Below the pieces are notes generated by a model, which had not been told where the DNA came from, did no database searches, and saw nothing but the letters and a program-made list of their open reading frames with translations. A program made the translations under genes and the position numbers. Source: Bacteroides congonensis (lineage in GTDB: Bacteria; Bacteroidota; Bacteroidia; Bacteroidales; Bacteroidaceae). From it: 64,000 bases of DNA. The DNA lies in contig NZ_FQXY01000006.1 of assembly GCF_900130125.1 (NCBI RefSeq), positions 248,001 to 312,000 on the forward strand. The letters are read 5' to 3'. Below are positions 46,531-54,753 of the stretch, one piece after another. Numbering within the stretch: the stretch's first letter is position 1; every line of letters starts with the position of its first letter.

Positions 46531-46549
46531 GTTACTCTGTAGGTAACGG
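46531..46549. repeat. Left inverted repeat of the invertible promoter (IR-L)
   Basis: GTTACTCTGTAGGTAACGG. Its reverse complement is present exactly at 46814-46832. Inside, GTTAC and GTAAC form arms around a 7-base spacer TCTGTAG, the layout of a tyrosine-recombinase core site. Confidence 0.9.
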
Positions 46550-46813
46550 AGAAACCTTTGTGCCTGCTCTTTTAGAGTAGTCAATACTGAAAAATGGTAT
46601 GATATGCGATGAAACATTTTTACCCCTGCTTCTGACAAGCGGCAGAGGGGAGGGAAATCTATTGCAAAATTTAGAAGTTAACAAAGCCCTAATACAAAGA
46701 ATCCGTGTGTTTTATTTGGTATAGTTCCTCTTTTGAGTGATTTATTAGAAAAAATGTGTGATTTAGTTTGGTTGTTTTAAGAAATATGCTCATATTTGCA
46801 CCGGAATTTATCC
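46550..46813. mobile_element. Invertible DNA segment (phase switch)
   Basis: 264 bases lie between perfect 19-bp inverted repeats, between the S-layer-like gene start (46467) and the end of an adjacent tyrosine recombinase gene (46843). It holds no gene. The best promoter reads to the right (46767-46798), away from the S-layer-like gene. A weaker minus-strand candidate also exists (TTTG, 21 bases, TAAATTTTG, with the last element at 46673-46665). Confidence 0.85.
46767..46798 (+). promoter_or_regulatory. Promoter inside the invertible segment, pointing away from the S-layer-like gene
   Basis: TTTG (46767-46770), 20 bases, then CATATTTG (46791-46798), a 7-of-8 match to TAnnTTTG. It ends 15 bases from IR-R, as in other Bacteroides invertible promoters. 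In this orientation it faces the recombinase gene in antisense; inversion would aim it at 46467. Confidence 0.6.
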
Positions 46814-46832
46814 CCGTTACCTACAGAGTAAC
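46814..46832. repeat. Right inverted repeat of the invertible promoter (IR-R)
   Basis: CCGTTACCTACAGAGTAAC, the exact reverse complement of IR-L. It lies 10 bases beyond the stop codon of the recombinase gene. Confidence 0.9.
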
Positions 46833-46842
46833 AGTTTAATTT

Positions 46843-47781
46843 TCAGACGCTTACTACAGACACAGCACGTTTCACAAAATCAAGTACTTGTTTATTTGCT
46901 TCATCTATTTTCTTATCCTGAAAAGGTTTCAGATAAGTCTCAGTCACCGTGATAGATGAATGCCCCATCGCTTCGGAAATAATACCCGGATGGATTTCAC
47001 AATAATAAGCTGTCGTAGCCCAGGTGTGGCGGGCGGTGTACGAACTCAGTTTGTCTCCCAATCCTAGCAATTCTCCCAATAACATCAACCGTTGATTAAA
47101 GCTGCGCAATGCCAACTGATATTCACGATAGGCTTCCTTGGTCCCTTCACGGCTTCTCAAAAACGAAAACAAATAAGGCGAAGAAGAGTCACGGTTCATG
47201 TACTTCTTTATCAGAATCATTGCTTCAGGAGTTAATGTCACTGACAGTGGATGTCCCGTCTTACGTCTGCGATACGTAATTACGTCATCACGCAAATCAC
47301 TCTTGCGCAAATAAGCAAGATCGACAAACGGCATACCACGGAGCAGAAACATCAGAATGAATAACTCTTGAGCCTGACGGACAGGCAACGATACTCCCGG
47401 TTTCCGGGACAAATTAACAAAGATCTTCTTCATGTCATCATCAGCCAGGGCACGTTTATGATCGGCACGTGTCCCGGTGTAAACGAAACGGAACAGATAC
47501 GGAACATAGAGGGCTTTTCGAAGATTAACCGCACGATTGTAAACGGCACGAAAGGTACGCATATAGGTGGAAACCGTATTCCAACTACACCCACGATTAC
47601 GAAGATGGACTTCGAACCCTTTCAACCACTCCGAAGTCACTTCACTAAAAACAAAGTCGCTTTTCCCACGATAAGCAATGATGGCATTCAGACTGCTACG
47701 ATAGACGTGCGCAGTACCAAAGTTTCCCTCCACCTGTAACCTGTTGGCTACTTGCTTCATAAATGTTAATACTTTCAACAT
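46843..47781 (-). CDS. Tyrosine site-specific recombinase (Tsr-type DNA invertase)
   Basis: 312 residues. The N-terminal SAM-like core-binding domain (about 10-105, GNFGTAHVYRSSLNAIIAYRG) is followed by the catalytic domain. Catalytic residues visible: Arg in FLLRGMPFVDLAYL, Lys in RRKTGHPLSV, the box YTARHTWATTA with Arg-His, His in MGHSSITVTE and nucleophile Tyr in ETYLKPF. The size and absence of extra domains fit the Bacteroides Tsr/Mpi-like invertases that flip neighbouring promoters, rather than element integrases. Its 3' end abuts IR-R. It should act on the 19-bp repeats at 46531 and 46814. ATG 47760 is an alternative start. Confidence 0.9.
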   Translation of the reverse strand: MLKVLTFMKQVANRLQVEGNFGTAHVYRSSLNAIIAYRGKSDFVFSEVTSEWLKGFEVHLRNRGCSWNTVSTYMRTFRAVYNRAVNLRKALYVPYLFRFVYTGTRADHKRALADDDMKKIFVNLSRKPGVSLPVRQAQELFILMFLLRGMPFVDLAYLRKSDLRDDVITYRRRKTGHPLSVTLTPEAMILIKKYMNRDSSSPYLFSFLRSREGTKEAYREYQLALRSFNQRLMLLGELLGLGDKLSSYTARHTWATTAYYCEIHPGIISEAMGHSSITVTETYLKPFQDKKIDEANKQVLDFVKRAVSVVSV

Positions 47782-47820
47782 CTCACTTTTTATTAATAAA
47801 TTTGAATCTAAATATACGAA

Positions 47821-47842
47821 GTATTCTTGGCATCAAGAATAC
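47821..47842. repeat. Palindrome upstream of the recombinase gene
   Basis: GTATTCTTG (47821-47829), gap GCAT, CAAGAATAC (47834-47842), a perfect 9-bp dyad 40 bases from the recombinase ATG. On the minus strand TATTCTTG within it is a 7-of-8 -7 box, so it may be an operator over the promoter. Another perfect 16-base palindrome, GAATCTTTAAAGATTC, lies at 47919-47934. Confidence 0.5.
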
Positions 47843-47954
47843 AAGTAGAAAAACAAACAAAATAAAAAGCGAAGATGTTTTGAAAACACTTACTTACAAA
47901 ATAGATGGATTGCAGAGAGAATCTTTAAAGATTCAGAGCAGTAAATAACAAAAA

Positions 47955-47982
47955 AGTCGCTTCCGGAAATCCGGAAGCGACT
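47955..47982 (-). terminator. Terminator of groESL
   Basis: A 13-bp perfect stem (AGTCGCTTCCGGA 47955-47967; TCCGGAAGCGACT 47970-47982) is followed on the minus strand by TTTTTT. Confidence 0.92.
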
Positions 47983-48009
47983 CTTATATTCATTCAAAGG
48001 AAACCGGAA

Positions 48010-49662
<1,653 letters not shown>

Positions 49663-49690
49663 TTAAAGATTTATGATTTACTATTATTAA

Positions 49691-49963
49691 TTAACCCAAA
49701 ACAGCGAGAACATCGCTCTGACGCATGATAAGATATTTAGTACCTTCAACGTCAAGTTCTGTTCCGGCATATTTGCCATAAAGAACCGTATCGCCTACTT
49801 TCAATACCATTTCTTCATCTTTCGTACCGTGACCTACTGCCACAACTTCACCCTTCAAAGGTTTTTCTTTTGCTGTATCAGGAATAATGATACCACCAAT
49901 TGTTTTTTCTTCTGCAGGTGCAGGGAGAATAAGCACTCTGTCTGCTAATGGTTTAATGTTCAT
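49691..49963 (-). CDS. groES: Co-chaperonin GroES
   Basis: 90 residues, the full family length, with [22 protein letters not shown] (mobile loop following) and [19 protein letters not shown]. It caps the GroEL ring. The gene is 43 bases upstream of groEL in one operon. Confidence 0.99.
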   Translation of the reverse strand: MNIKPLADRVLILPAPAEEKTIGGIIIPDTAKEKPLKGEVVAVGHGTKDEEMVLKVGDTVLYGKYAGTELDVEGTKYLIMRQSDVLAVLG

Positions 49964-50076
49964 AGTTACTTTTTTTATATTTTAGTTATACATTTAATAG
50001 TAGATACTATCCGTCTTTCTCAGGCGGAACGCTAAAGACATTGCGAAAAGCGTGCCAAAGTAGATAAATGATTCTT

Positions 50077-50108
50077 TGTCAGAAATTGACTGACAAAATG
50101 ACTGACAA
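50077..50108. promoter_or_regulatory. Direct and inverted repeats upstream of groES (possible operator)
   Basis: TGACTGACAA occurs twice at 12-base spacing (50087-50096, 50099-50108), and TGTCAG/CTGACA form a dyad with a 7-base gap (50077-50095). The site lies about 20 bases upstream of a CTACTTTG (-7-like, minus strand, 50063-50056), so it would overlap or flank the groES promoter. It is not a CIRCE element. Confidence 0.5.
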
Positions 50109-50130
50109 CCCATACCATCTGGCAAAAAAG

Positions 50131-50138
50131 TATATTTG
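50131..50138 (+). promoter_or_regulatory. -7 box upstream of the L,D-transpeptidase gene
   Basis: TATATTTG, exact match to TAnnTTTG, 88 bases before ATG 50227. No good -33 was seen. Confidence 0.4.
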
Positions 50139-50226
50139 TTCCATACTTTTTAAACAAAATAAAAGGTTTATTCCTTATAATGACGTATATTCGTAAACAG
50201 ACCATTTAATGCATTGTACTAATAAT

Positions 50227-51255
50227 ATGAATAAAATAGCATCCGGCATACTTATCGCCTCTTGCATCTTCTGCTCCTGCAATTCGCGTACAGGAGAGGT
50301 TTCGTCTGCCGAAATCCAGCCATCGGATTCATTAATACAGGACACGATTACTGAAACCGCCGTTAAACCTGTCGTTAAAAAGCTGACAGGGGAACAGATA
50401 CAACTCACCAAAGATTTACTCTATGACAAATATACACTGGATGATACCTATCCTTATAAAGATACTACCCGACAGTTTCAATGGGATAAAATAAAAGAAC
50501 GGTTGGCCTTGCTTGAGAATATACAGCTACAACCCACTACATGGGCTATCCTTCAGAACTATAAGAACAGGAACGGGGAAGCTCCCCTTGTAAGGAGTTT
50601 CAAGAGAAATGCTTACGGACGAGTGGCAGACACTCTCGGAGTGGAGCGGTATCAATCTGTCCCACTCTATCTGCTCACTGACACATTAGTAGCCGAGCGT
50701 TACGGTCAGGACGGTGAACTGACCCGTTTTATAGAAGACGGAGAAAAGTTTGTCAAAGCGGAGCCGATATTCACGGGGGACGAGTGGATGATTCCCAAGA
50801 AATATGTGAAAGTTATCGGAGATACGATTGTATTCAACAAAGCTGTTTTCGTAGACCGGCACAATCAGAATATCACCTCTCTTGAACGTAGTGGAAAAGG
50901 GGAATGGATAGTGCGCAGCATGAATCCCTCCACTACCGGACGCCACCTTCCGCCATATGCGCAGGAAACTCCTTTAGGTATGTTTGTATTACAGGAAAAG
51001 AAGGCCAAAATGGTATTTCTCAAAGACGGTTCGAAAGAGACAGGCGGTTATGCGCCTTATGCCAGCCGTTTCACGGATGGAGCCTATATTCATGGAGTAC
51101 CTGTCAATGCTCCCCGCAAGACGCTGATAGAATACAGTCCGTCATTAGGAACAACTCCACGCTCTCATATGTGTGTACGAAATGCAACTTCCCACGCCAA
51201 ATTCATTTATGACTGGGCTCCGGTAAATGAGACTATTGTTTTTGTATTAGAATAA
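50227..51255 (+). CDS. L,D-transpeptidase (YkuD-type) lipoprotein
   Basis: 342 residues from ATG 50227 (MNKIASGILIASCIFCSC); an in-frame ATG at 50209 adds six residues. Lipobox FCSC. The catalytic YkuD domain is C-terminal (about 230-340). YIHGVPVNAP carries the His-Gly and SHMCVRN the active-site Cys in the SHGCxR-type motif (Met replaces Gly). It makes 3-3 peptidoglycan cross-links or attaches proteins to peptidoglycan. The N-terminal 200 residues have no recognised domain. Confidence 0.85.
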   Translation: MNKIASGILIASCIFCSCNSRTGEVSSAEIQPSDSLIQDTITETAVKPVVKKLTGEQIQLTKDLLYDKYTLDDTYPYKDTTRQFQWDKIKERLALLENIQLQPTTWAILQNYKNRNGEAPLVRSFKRNAYGRVADTLGVERYQSVPLYLLTDTLVAERYGQDGELTRFIEDGEKFVKAEPIFTGDEWMIPKKYVKVIGDTIVFNKAVFVDRHNQNITSLERSGKGEWIVRSMNPSTTGRHLPPYAQETPLGMFVLQEKKAKMVFLKDGSKETGGYAPYASRFTDGAYIHGVPVNAPRKTLIEYSPSLGTTPRSHMCVRNATSHAKFIYDWAPVNETIVFVLE

Positions 51256-51390
51256 AATTCAAACAATCAGATTACATAAAAGAAGTGTTATAATCATTAT
51301 TATCACCATCTCCACAAAAAAGTTTTCATCGTTTTTGCCCTCATACTCTCATAAATCGTCTCAAAACCTTTATCCATCAGCATTTCAGCT

Positions 51391-51416
51391 ATGAGAGCAC
51401 CCTATGAGAGCACCCT
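51391..51416. repeat. Tandem 13-bp duplication
   Basis: ATGAGAGCACCCT occurs twice without gap (51391-51403, 51404-51416). It is flanked by CCCTCATAC at 51338-51346 and 51431-51439, which carries the complement of the ATGAG part. Confidence 0.7.
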
Positions 51417-51461
51417 GATAGTAAAATTTACCCTCATACCTGCCTACACGTACTTCAAGCC

Positions 51462-51571
51462 ATTAATATCTGATGTTCAAAGTATTAACAGTTATCCCGT
51501 CAAGTATTAACACCCTACATCCCAAACATTAATAGTTGAGGAATCAGGTATTAATACATAAGAAACAACAT
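51462..51571. repeat. 22-bp periodic array 1 (ATTAAYA units)
   Basis: ATTAA(T/C)A recurs at 51462, 51484, 51506, 51528 and 51550, exactly 22 bases apart. The 15 bases between cores are not conserved. The spacing is about two DNA turns, so all cores face one side of the helix. No reading frame runs through it. A CTATCTG/CAGATAG hairpin lies just beyond (51598-51617). Confidence 0.8.
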
Positions 51572-51668
51572 AATAATGACTGATAAACGATTCGATACTA
51601 TCTGGAACAACAGATAGAATAATCTGTAGATACAAGATAAAGAATTATATCCTATAAGATGAGTGTCC

Positions 51669-51778
51669 GTTTCCCCATAGGGAAACGCCAGTTTCCTCGT
51701 AGAGATACGACTGTATCCCCGTAGGGAAACGGGCGTTCCCTCGTAGAGATACGAGAGTTTCCATTATTAGAAACGAAA
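51669..51778. repeat. 22-bp periodic array 2 (hairpin units)
   Basis: Five units start at 51669, 51691, 51713, 51735 and 51757, approximate consensus GTTTCCyCgTAGrGAaACG. Units 1 and 3 are dyads around CCC-NNTA-GGG; unit 1 is a perfect 7-bp stem. Units 2 and 4 contain TCGTA-GAGA-TACGA, a stem closed by a GNRA-type tetraloop. Units 1+2 and 3+4 form a 44-bp higher-order repeat. Unit 5 is more diverged. Confidence 0.85.
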
Positions 51779-51835
51779 GGAAACTGCAAACGATTGATAA
51801 TCAACAATACAGTTTCATATGATGATGATTAAAGA

Positions 51836-52110
51836 TTATAGGTTAGCCATATATTTCCAAAGCGGAGCGGCATTCAGTGACTGCATGATTTCATAGTTTT
51901 CACCGGAATACCACACCTTTTCCTGTTTTCTATCTTTTATTCGTCTATGTCGATACAGGTAATCTCTATCCCCTGTATTTGTTCCAGGTATTTCTTGGTC
52001 GAACTAACCAGTGAACTTCCCATATAGAATAAAAACATCAAGCTGATAATAACCATCAGCGCGCCAATCATTGCAAACCGGCTGCGTTGTTCTAAAATAC
52101 TGCTACTCAT
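51836..52110 (-). pseudogene. Small single-pass membrane protein with a one-base frameshift
   Basis: From ATG 52110 the frame gives 57 residues (MSSSILEQRSRFAMIGALMV, then a membrane helix IISLMFLFYMGSSLV) to a TAA at 51939-51937. Coding-like sequence continues in the next frame (IKDRKQEKVWYSGENYEI to LWKYMANL, stop 51838-51836). Restoring one A at GACGAA/TAAAAG joins them into 91 residues. A perfect -7 box and a purine-rich leader (GGAGAGGAG) precede the ATG, so the gene is or was expressed. It is divergent from hydA. The family is unknown, and a sequencing indel cannot be excluded. Confidence 0.6.
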
Positions 52111-52142
52111 ACCTCTGTCTCCTCTCCTTTTTTTGTCTACTA

Positions 52143-52150
52143 CAAAGATA
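52143..52150 (-). promoter_or_regulatory. -7 box of the small membrane-protein gene
   Basis: CAAAGATA on the plus strand, TATCTTTG on the minus strand, exact TAnnTTTG match, 32 bases before ATG 52110. No clear -33. Confidence 0.5.
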
Positions 52151-52216
52151 ACGCACGGGGGCTACAAAAAAATGACAAGAATGTTACAAAAGACTTAAAT
52201 ATTGAAATTCTGTTCG

Positions 52217-52224
52217 TATCTTTG
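52217..52224 (+). promoter_or_regulatory. -7 box of the hydrogenase operon
   Basis: TATCTTTG, exact match, 32 bases before ATG 52257, the same octamer as the divergent box at 52143. The -33 region is weak. Confidence 0.55.
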
Positions 52225-52256
52225 CACCGGCTAACTAACAACCTCTTTATTACAAT

Positions 52257-53726
52257 ATGGCATTTACGAATAATATTATGATTGTCCGGCACAAATTGCT
52301 GGCTGACCTTGTCAGACTCTGGAAAAACGACCAGTTGGTAGAAAAGATAGACCGACTCCCGATTGAGCTGAGTCCGCGGAAATCAAAACCGTTGGGACGT
52401 TGCTGCATACACAAAGAACGGGCGGTGTGGAGATACAAGACTTTTCCGCTGATGGGACTGGATATGACAGACGAACACGATGAAGTGACCCCGCTTTCCG
52501 ATTACGCACGCATGGCGTTGAGTCGTCCCGAACCGGAAAAGGAGAATATCATGTGCGTCATTGACGAAGCATGTTCTTCCTGCGTACAAATCAATTATGA
52601 AATAACGAACCTTTGCCGTGGCTGTGTAGCCCGCAGTTGCTACATGAACTGTCCGAAGGATGCGATACGTTTCAAGAAAAACGGTCAGGCCATGATTGAC
52701 CATGACACATGTATCAGTTGCGGCATTTGTCACAAGAGCTGTCCTTATCATGCTATTGTGTATATTCCTGTGCCTTGCGAGGAAGCTTGTCCGGTAAAGG
52801 CTATCAGTAAAGATGAACATGGCATAGAACATATCGACGAAAGCAAATGTATCTATTGCGGTAAGTGTATGAATGCCTGTCCGTTCGGTGCTATCTTCGA
52901 GATTTCACAGACTTTCGATGTGCTGCAACGGATTCGGAAAGGAGAAAAGATGGTTGCCATCATCGCTCCGTCCATTCTCGGACAGTTCAAGACTTCCATC
53001 GGACAGGTATATGGCGCTTTCAAGGAAATAGGATTCACCGATGTAATCGAGGTGGCCGAAGGCGCCATGGCGACTACCAGCAACGAAGCCCATGAATTAC
53101 TGGAGAAACTGGAAGAGGGACAGAGTTTCATGACTACTTCCTGTTGCCCTTCTTATATAGAATTGGTAGAGAAACATATTCCGGGTATGAAACCTTATGT
53201 ATCCACCACCGGTTCACCAATGTATTATGCGGCACGGATTGCCAAAGAGAAACATCCGGACGCAAAAATCGTATTCGTCGGCCCTTGCGTGGCTAAACGC
53301 AAGGAAGTACGCCGCGATGAAGCCGTGGACTACATTCTGACGTTTGAAGAAGTGGGTTCTATCCTCGACGGACTGGATATTCAGTTGGAGCAGATGCAGG
53401 AGTTTTCCGTATTGCATACTTCCGTTCGCGAAGCACACGGTTTTGCCCAGGCAGGCGGCGTGATGGGAGCGGTCAAGGCTTATCTGAAAGAGGAAGCGGA
53501 GAAAATTAATGCGATACAGGTATCGGACATTAACAAGAAGAATATAGCTCTGCTACGTGCTTGTGCCAAGACAGGAAAAGCTGCCGGGCAGTTTATTGAA
53601 GTGATGGCTTGCGAAGGTGGATGTATCACCGGGCCGAGTACGCACAATGACATTGTTTCAGGACGTCGCCAACTGGCACAGGAGCTTCTCAAACGGAAAG
53701 AGAGCTATGAAACAATGGATAGATAA
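52257..53726 (+). CDS. hydA: [FeFe] hydrogenase, group B-like monomeric type
   Basis: 489 residues. An N-terminal region with CC near residue 49 precedes ferredoxin-type 4Fe-4S sites (CRGCVARSCYMNCP, CISCGICHKSCPY, CIYCGKCMNACPF, about 120-215). The H-cluster domain follows with L1 TSCCPSY (Thr294 to Cys297), L2 VGPCVAKRKE and L3 VMACEGGCITGP. TSCCPSY and GPC in place of TSCCPxW and MPC fit the group B enzymes of anaerobes. It would interconvert protons and H2 using ferredoxin. The maturase genes follow directly. Confidence 0.93.
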   Translation: MAFTNNIMIVRHKLLADLVRLWKNDQLVEKIDRLPIELSPRKSKPLGRCCIHKERAVWRYKTFPLMGLDMTDEHDEVTPLSDYARMALSRPEPEKENIMCVIDEACSSCVQINYEITNLCRGCVARSCYMNCPKDAIRFKKNGQAMIDHDTCISCGICHKSCPYHAIVYIPVPCEEACPVKAISKDEHGIEHIDESKCIYCGKCMNACPFGAIFEISQTFDVLQRIRKGEKMVAIIAPSILGQFKTSIGQVYGAFKEIGFTDVIEVAEGAMATTSNEAHELLEKLEEGQSFMTTSCCPSYIELVEKHIPGMKPYVSTTGSPMYYAARIAKEKHPDAKIVFVGPCVAKRKEVRRDEAVDYILTFEEVGSILDGLDIQLEQMQEFSVLHTSVREAHGFAQAGGVMGAVKAYLKEEAEKINAIQVSDINKKNIALLRACAKTGKAAGQFIEVMACEGGCITGPSTHNDIVSGRRQLAQELLKRKESYETMDR

Positions 53727-54753
53727 ATTACGGAAGGAAAGGACACTCCGGCAGGAAGAACTCCGGCAACTGTTGACTGAATGTGACGCAGAAACCCTGC
53801 GAACCATCAACCGGCAGGCACGGGAAGTAAGTCTGCTCCACTTTGGAAACAAGATTTATATCCGTGGCCTGATTGAGGTCAGCAACTGCTGCCGGAATAA
53901 CTGTTATTATTGCGGTATCCGAAAAGGAAACCCGAATATCGAACGTTACCGGTTGACCGTGGAAAGTATCCTGGATTGCTGTAAGCAAGGTTATGACCTG
54001 GGATTCCGTACTTTTGTACTGCAAGGCGGGGAAGACCCTGCCTTGACGGACGACCGGATAGAAAAAACAGTCTCCGCCATCCGTCAGAATTATCCGGATT
54101 GCGCTATCACCCTGTCGCTTGGCGAAAAGCCGCGCGATGTGTATGAACGTTTCTTCCGGGCAGGCGCCAACCGCTATTTGCTCCGTCACGAAACCTACAA
54201 CGAACAGCATTACGGGCAACTGCACCCGGCAGAAATGTCCGGCAAACGACGTTTGCAATGCTTGCAGGATTTAAAGGATATCGGTTATCAGACGGGAACA
54301 GGAATCATGGTCGGCAGCCCCGGACAAACGGTGGAGCATATCATCGAAGATATCCGGTTTATAGAAAGGCTTCACCCTGAAATGATTGGCATCGGCCCTT
54401 TCCTGCCCCACCATGACACGCCTTTTGCCGGATATCCCGCCGGCACGGTGGAGCAGACCCTTCTTTTATTATCCATCTTCCGCCTGATGCATCCGACCGC
54501 ACTGATTCCGGCAACAACGGCTTTGGCCACACTTGCTCCTGATGGCAGGGAACGGGGAATATTGGCAGGAGCGAATGTAGTCATGCCCAATCTGTCCCCC
54601 CGTGAAGAACGGAAGAAATATGAACTATACAATGACAAGGCTTCACTCGGAGCAGAATCCGCCGAAGGACTGGCCACGCTACAAAAGCAACTGCACGCCA
54701 TCGGCTACGAGATTTCCACCGAAAGAGGTGACTTTAATACAACAGAATTATGA
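53707..54753 (+). CDS. hydE: [FeFe] hydrogenase maturase HydE (radical SAM)
   Basis: 348 residues from ATG 53707, inside the last 20 bases of hydA in another frame; a frame from 53617 runs deeper into hydA and is not expected. The radical-SAM CxxxCxxC is in NCCRNNCYYCGIRKG. GGEDPALTD and the C-terminal TTALATLAPDGRERGILAGANVVMPN are HydE features. With HydG it builds the 2Fe subcluster precursors of the H-cluster. Confidence 0.94.
   Translation: MKQWIDKLRKERTLRQEELRQLLTECDAETLRTINRQAREVSLLHFGNKIYIRGLIEVSNCCRNNCYYCGIRKGNPNIERYRLTVESILDCCKQGYDLGFRTFVLQGGEDPALTDDRIEKTVSAIRQNYPDCAITLSLGEKPRDVYERFFRAGANRYLLRHETYNEQHYGQLHPAEMSGKRRLQCLQDLKDIGYQTGTGIMVGSPGQTVEHIIEDIRFIERLHPEMIGIGPFLPHHDTPFAGYPAGTVEQTLLLLSIFRLMHPTALIPATTALATLAPDGRERGILAGANVVMPNLSPREERKKYELYNDKASLGAESAEGLATLQKQLHAIGYEISTERGDFNTTEL

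Noticed and set aside
46843..47781. Integrase of a conjugative element or prophage
   Set aside because: No mobile-element genes, tRNA target or att repeats are nearby. The matching inverted repeats beside it identify a local invertase.
51462..51778. CRISPR array
   Set aside because: There is no constant repeat with unique spacers of similar size and there are no cas genes; array 2 units abut directly and array 1 conserves only seven bases.
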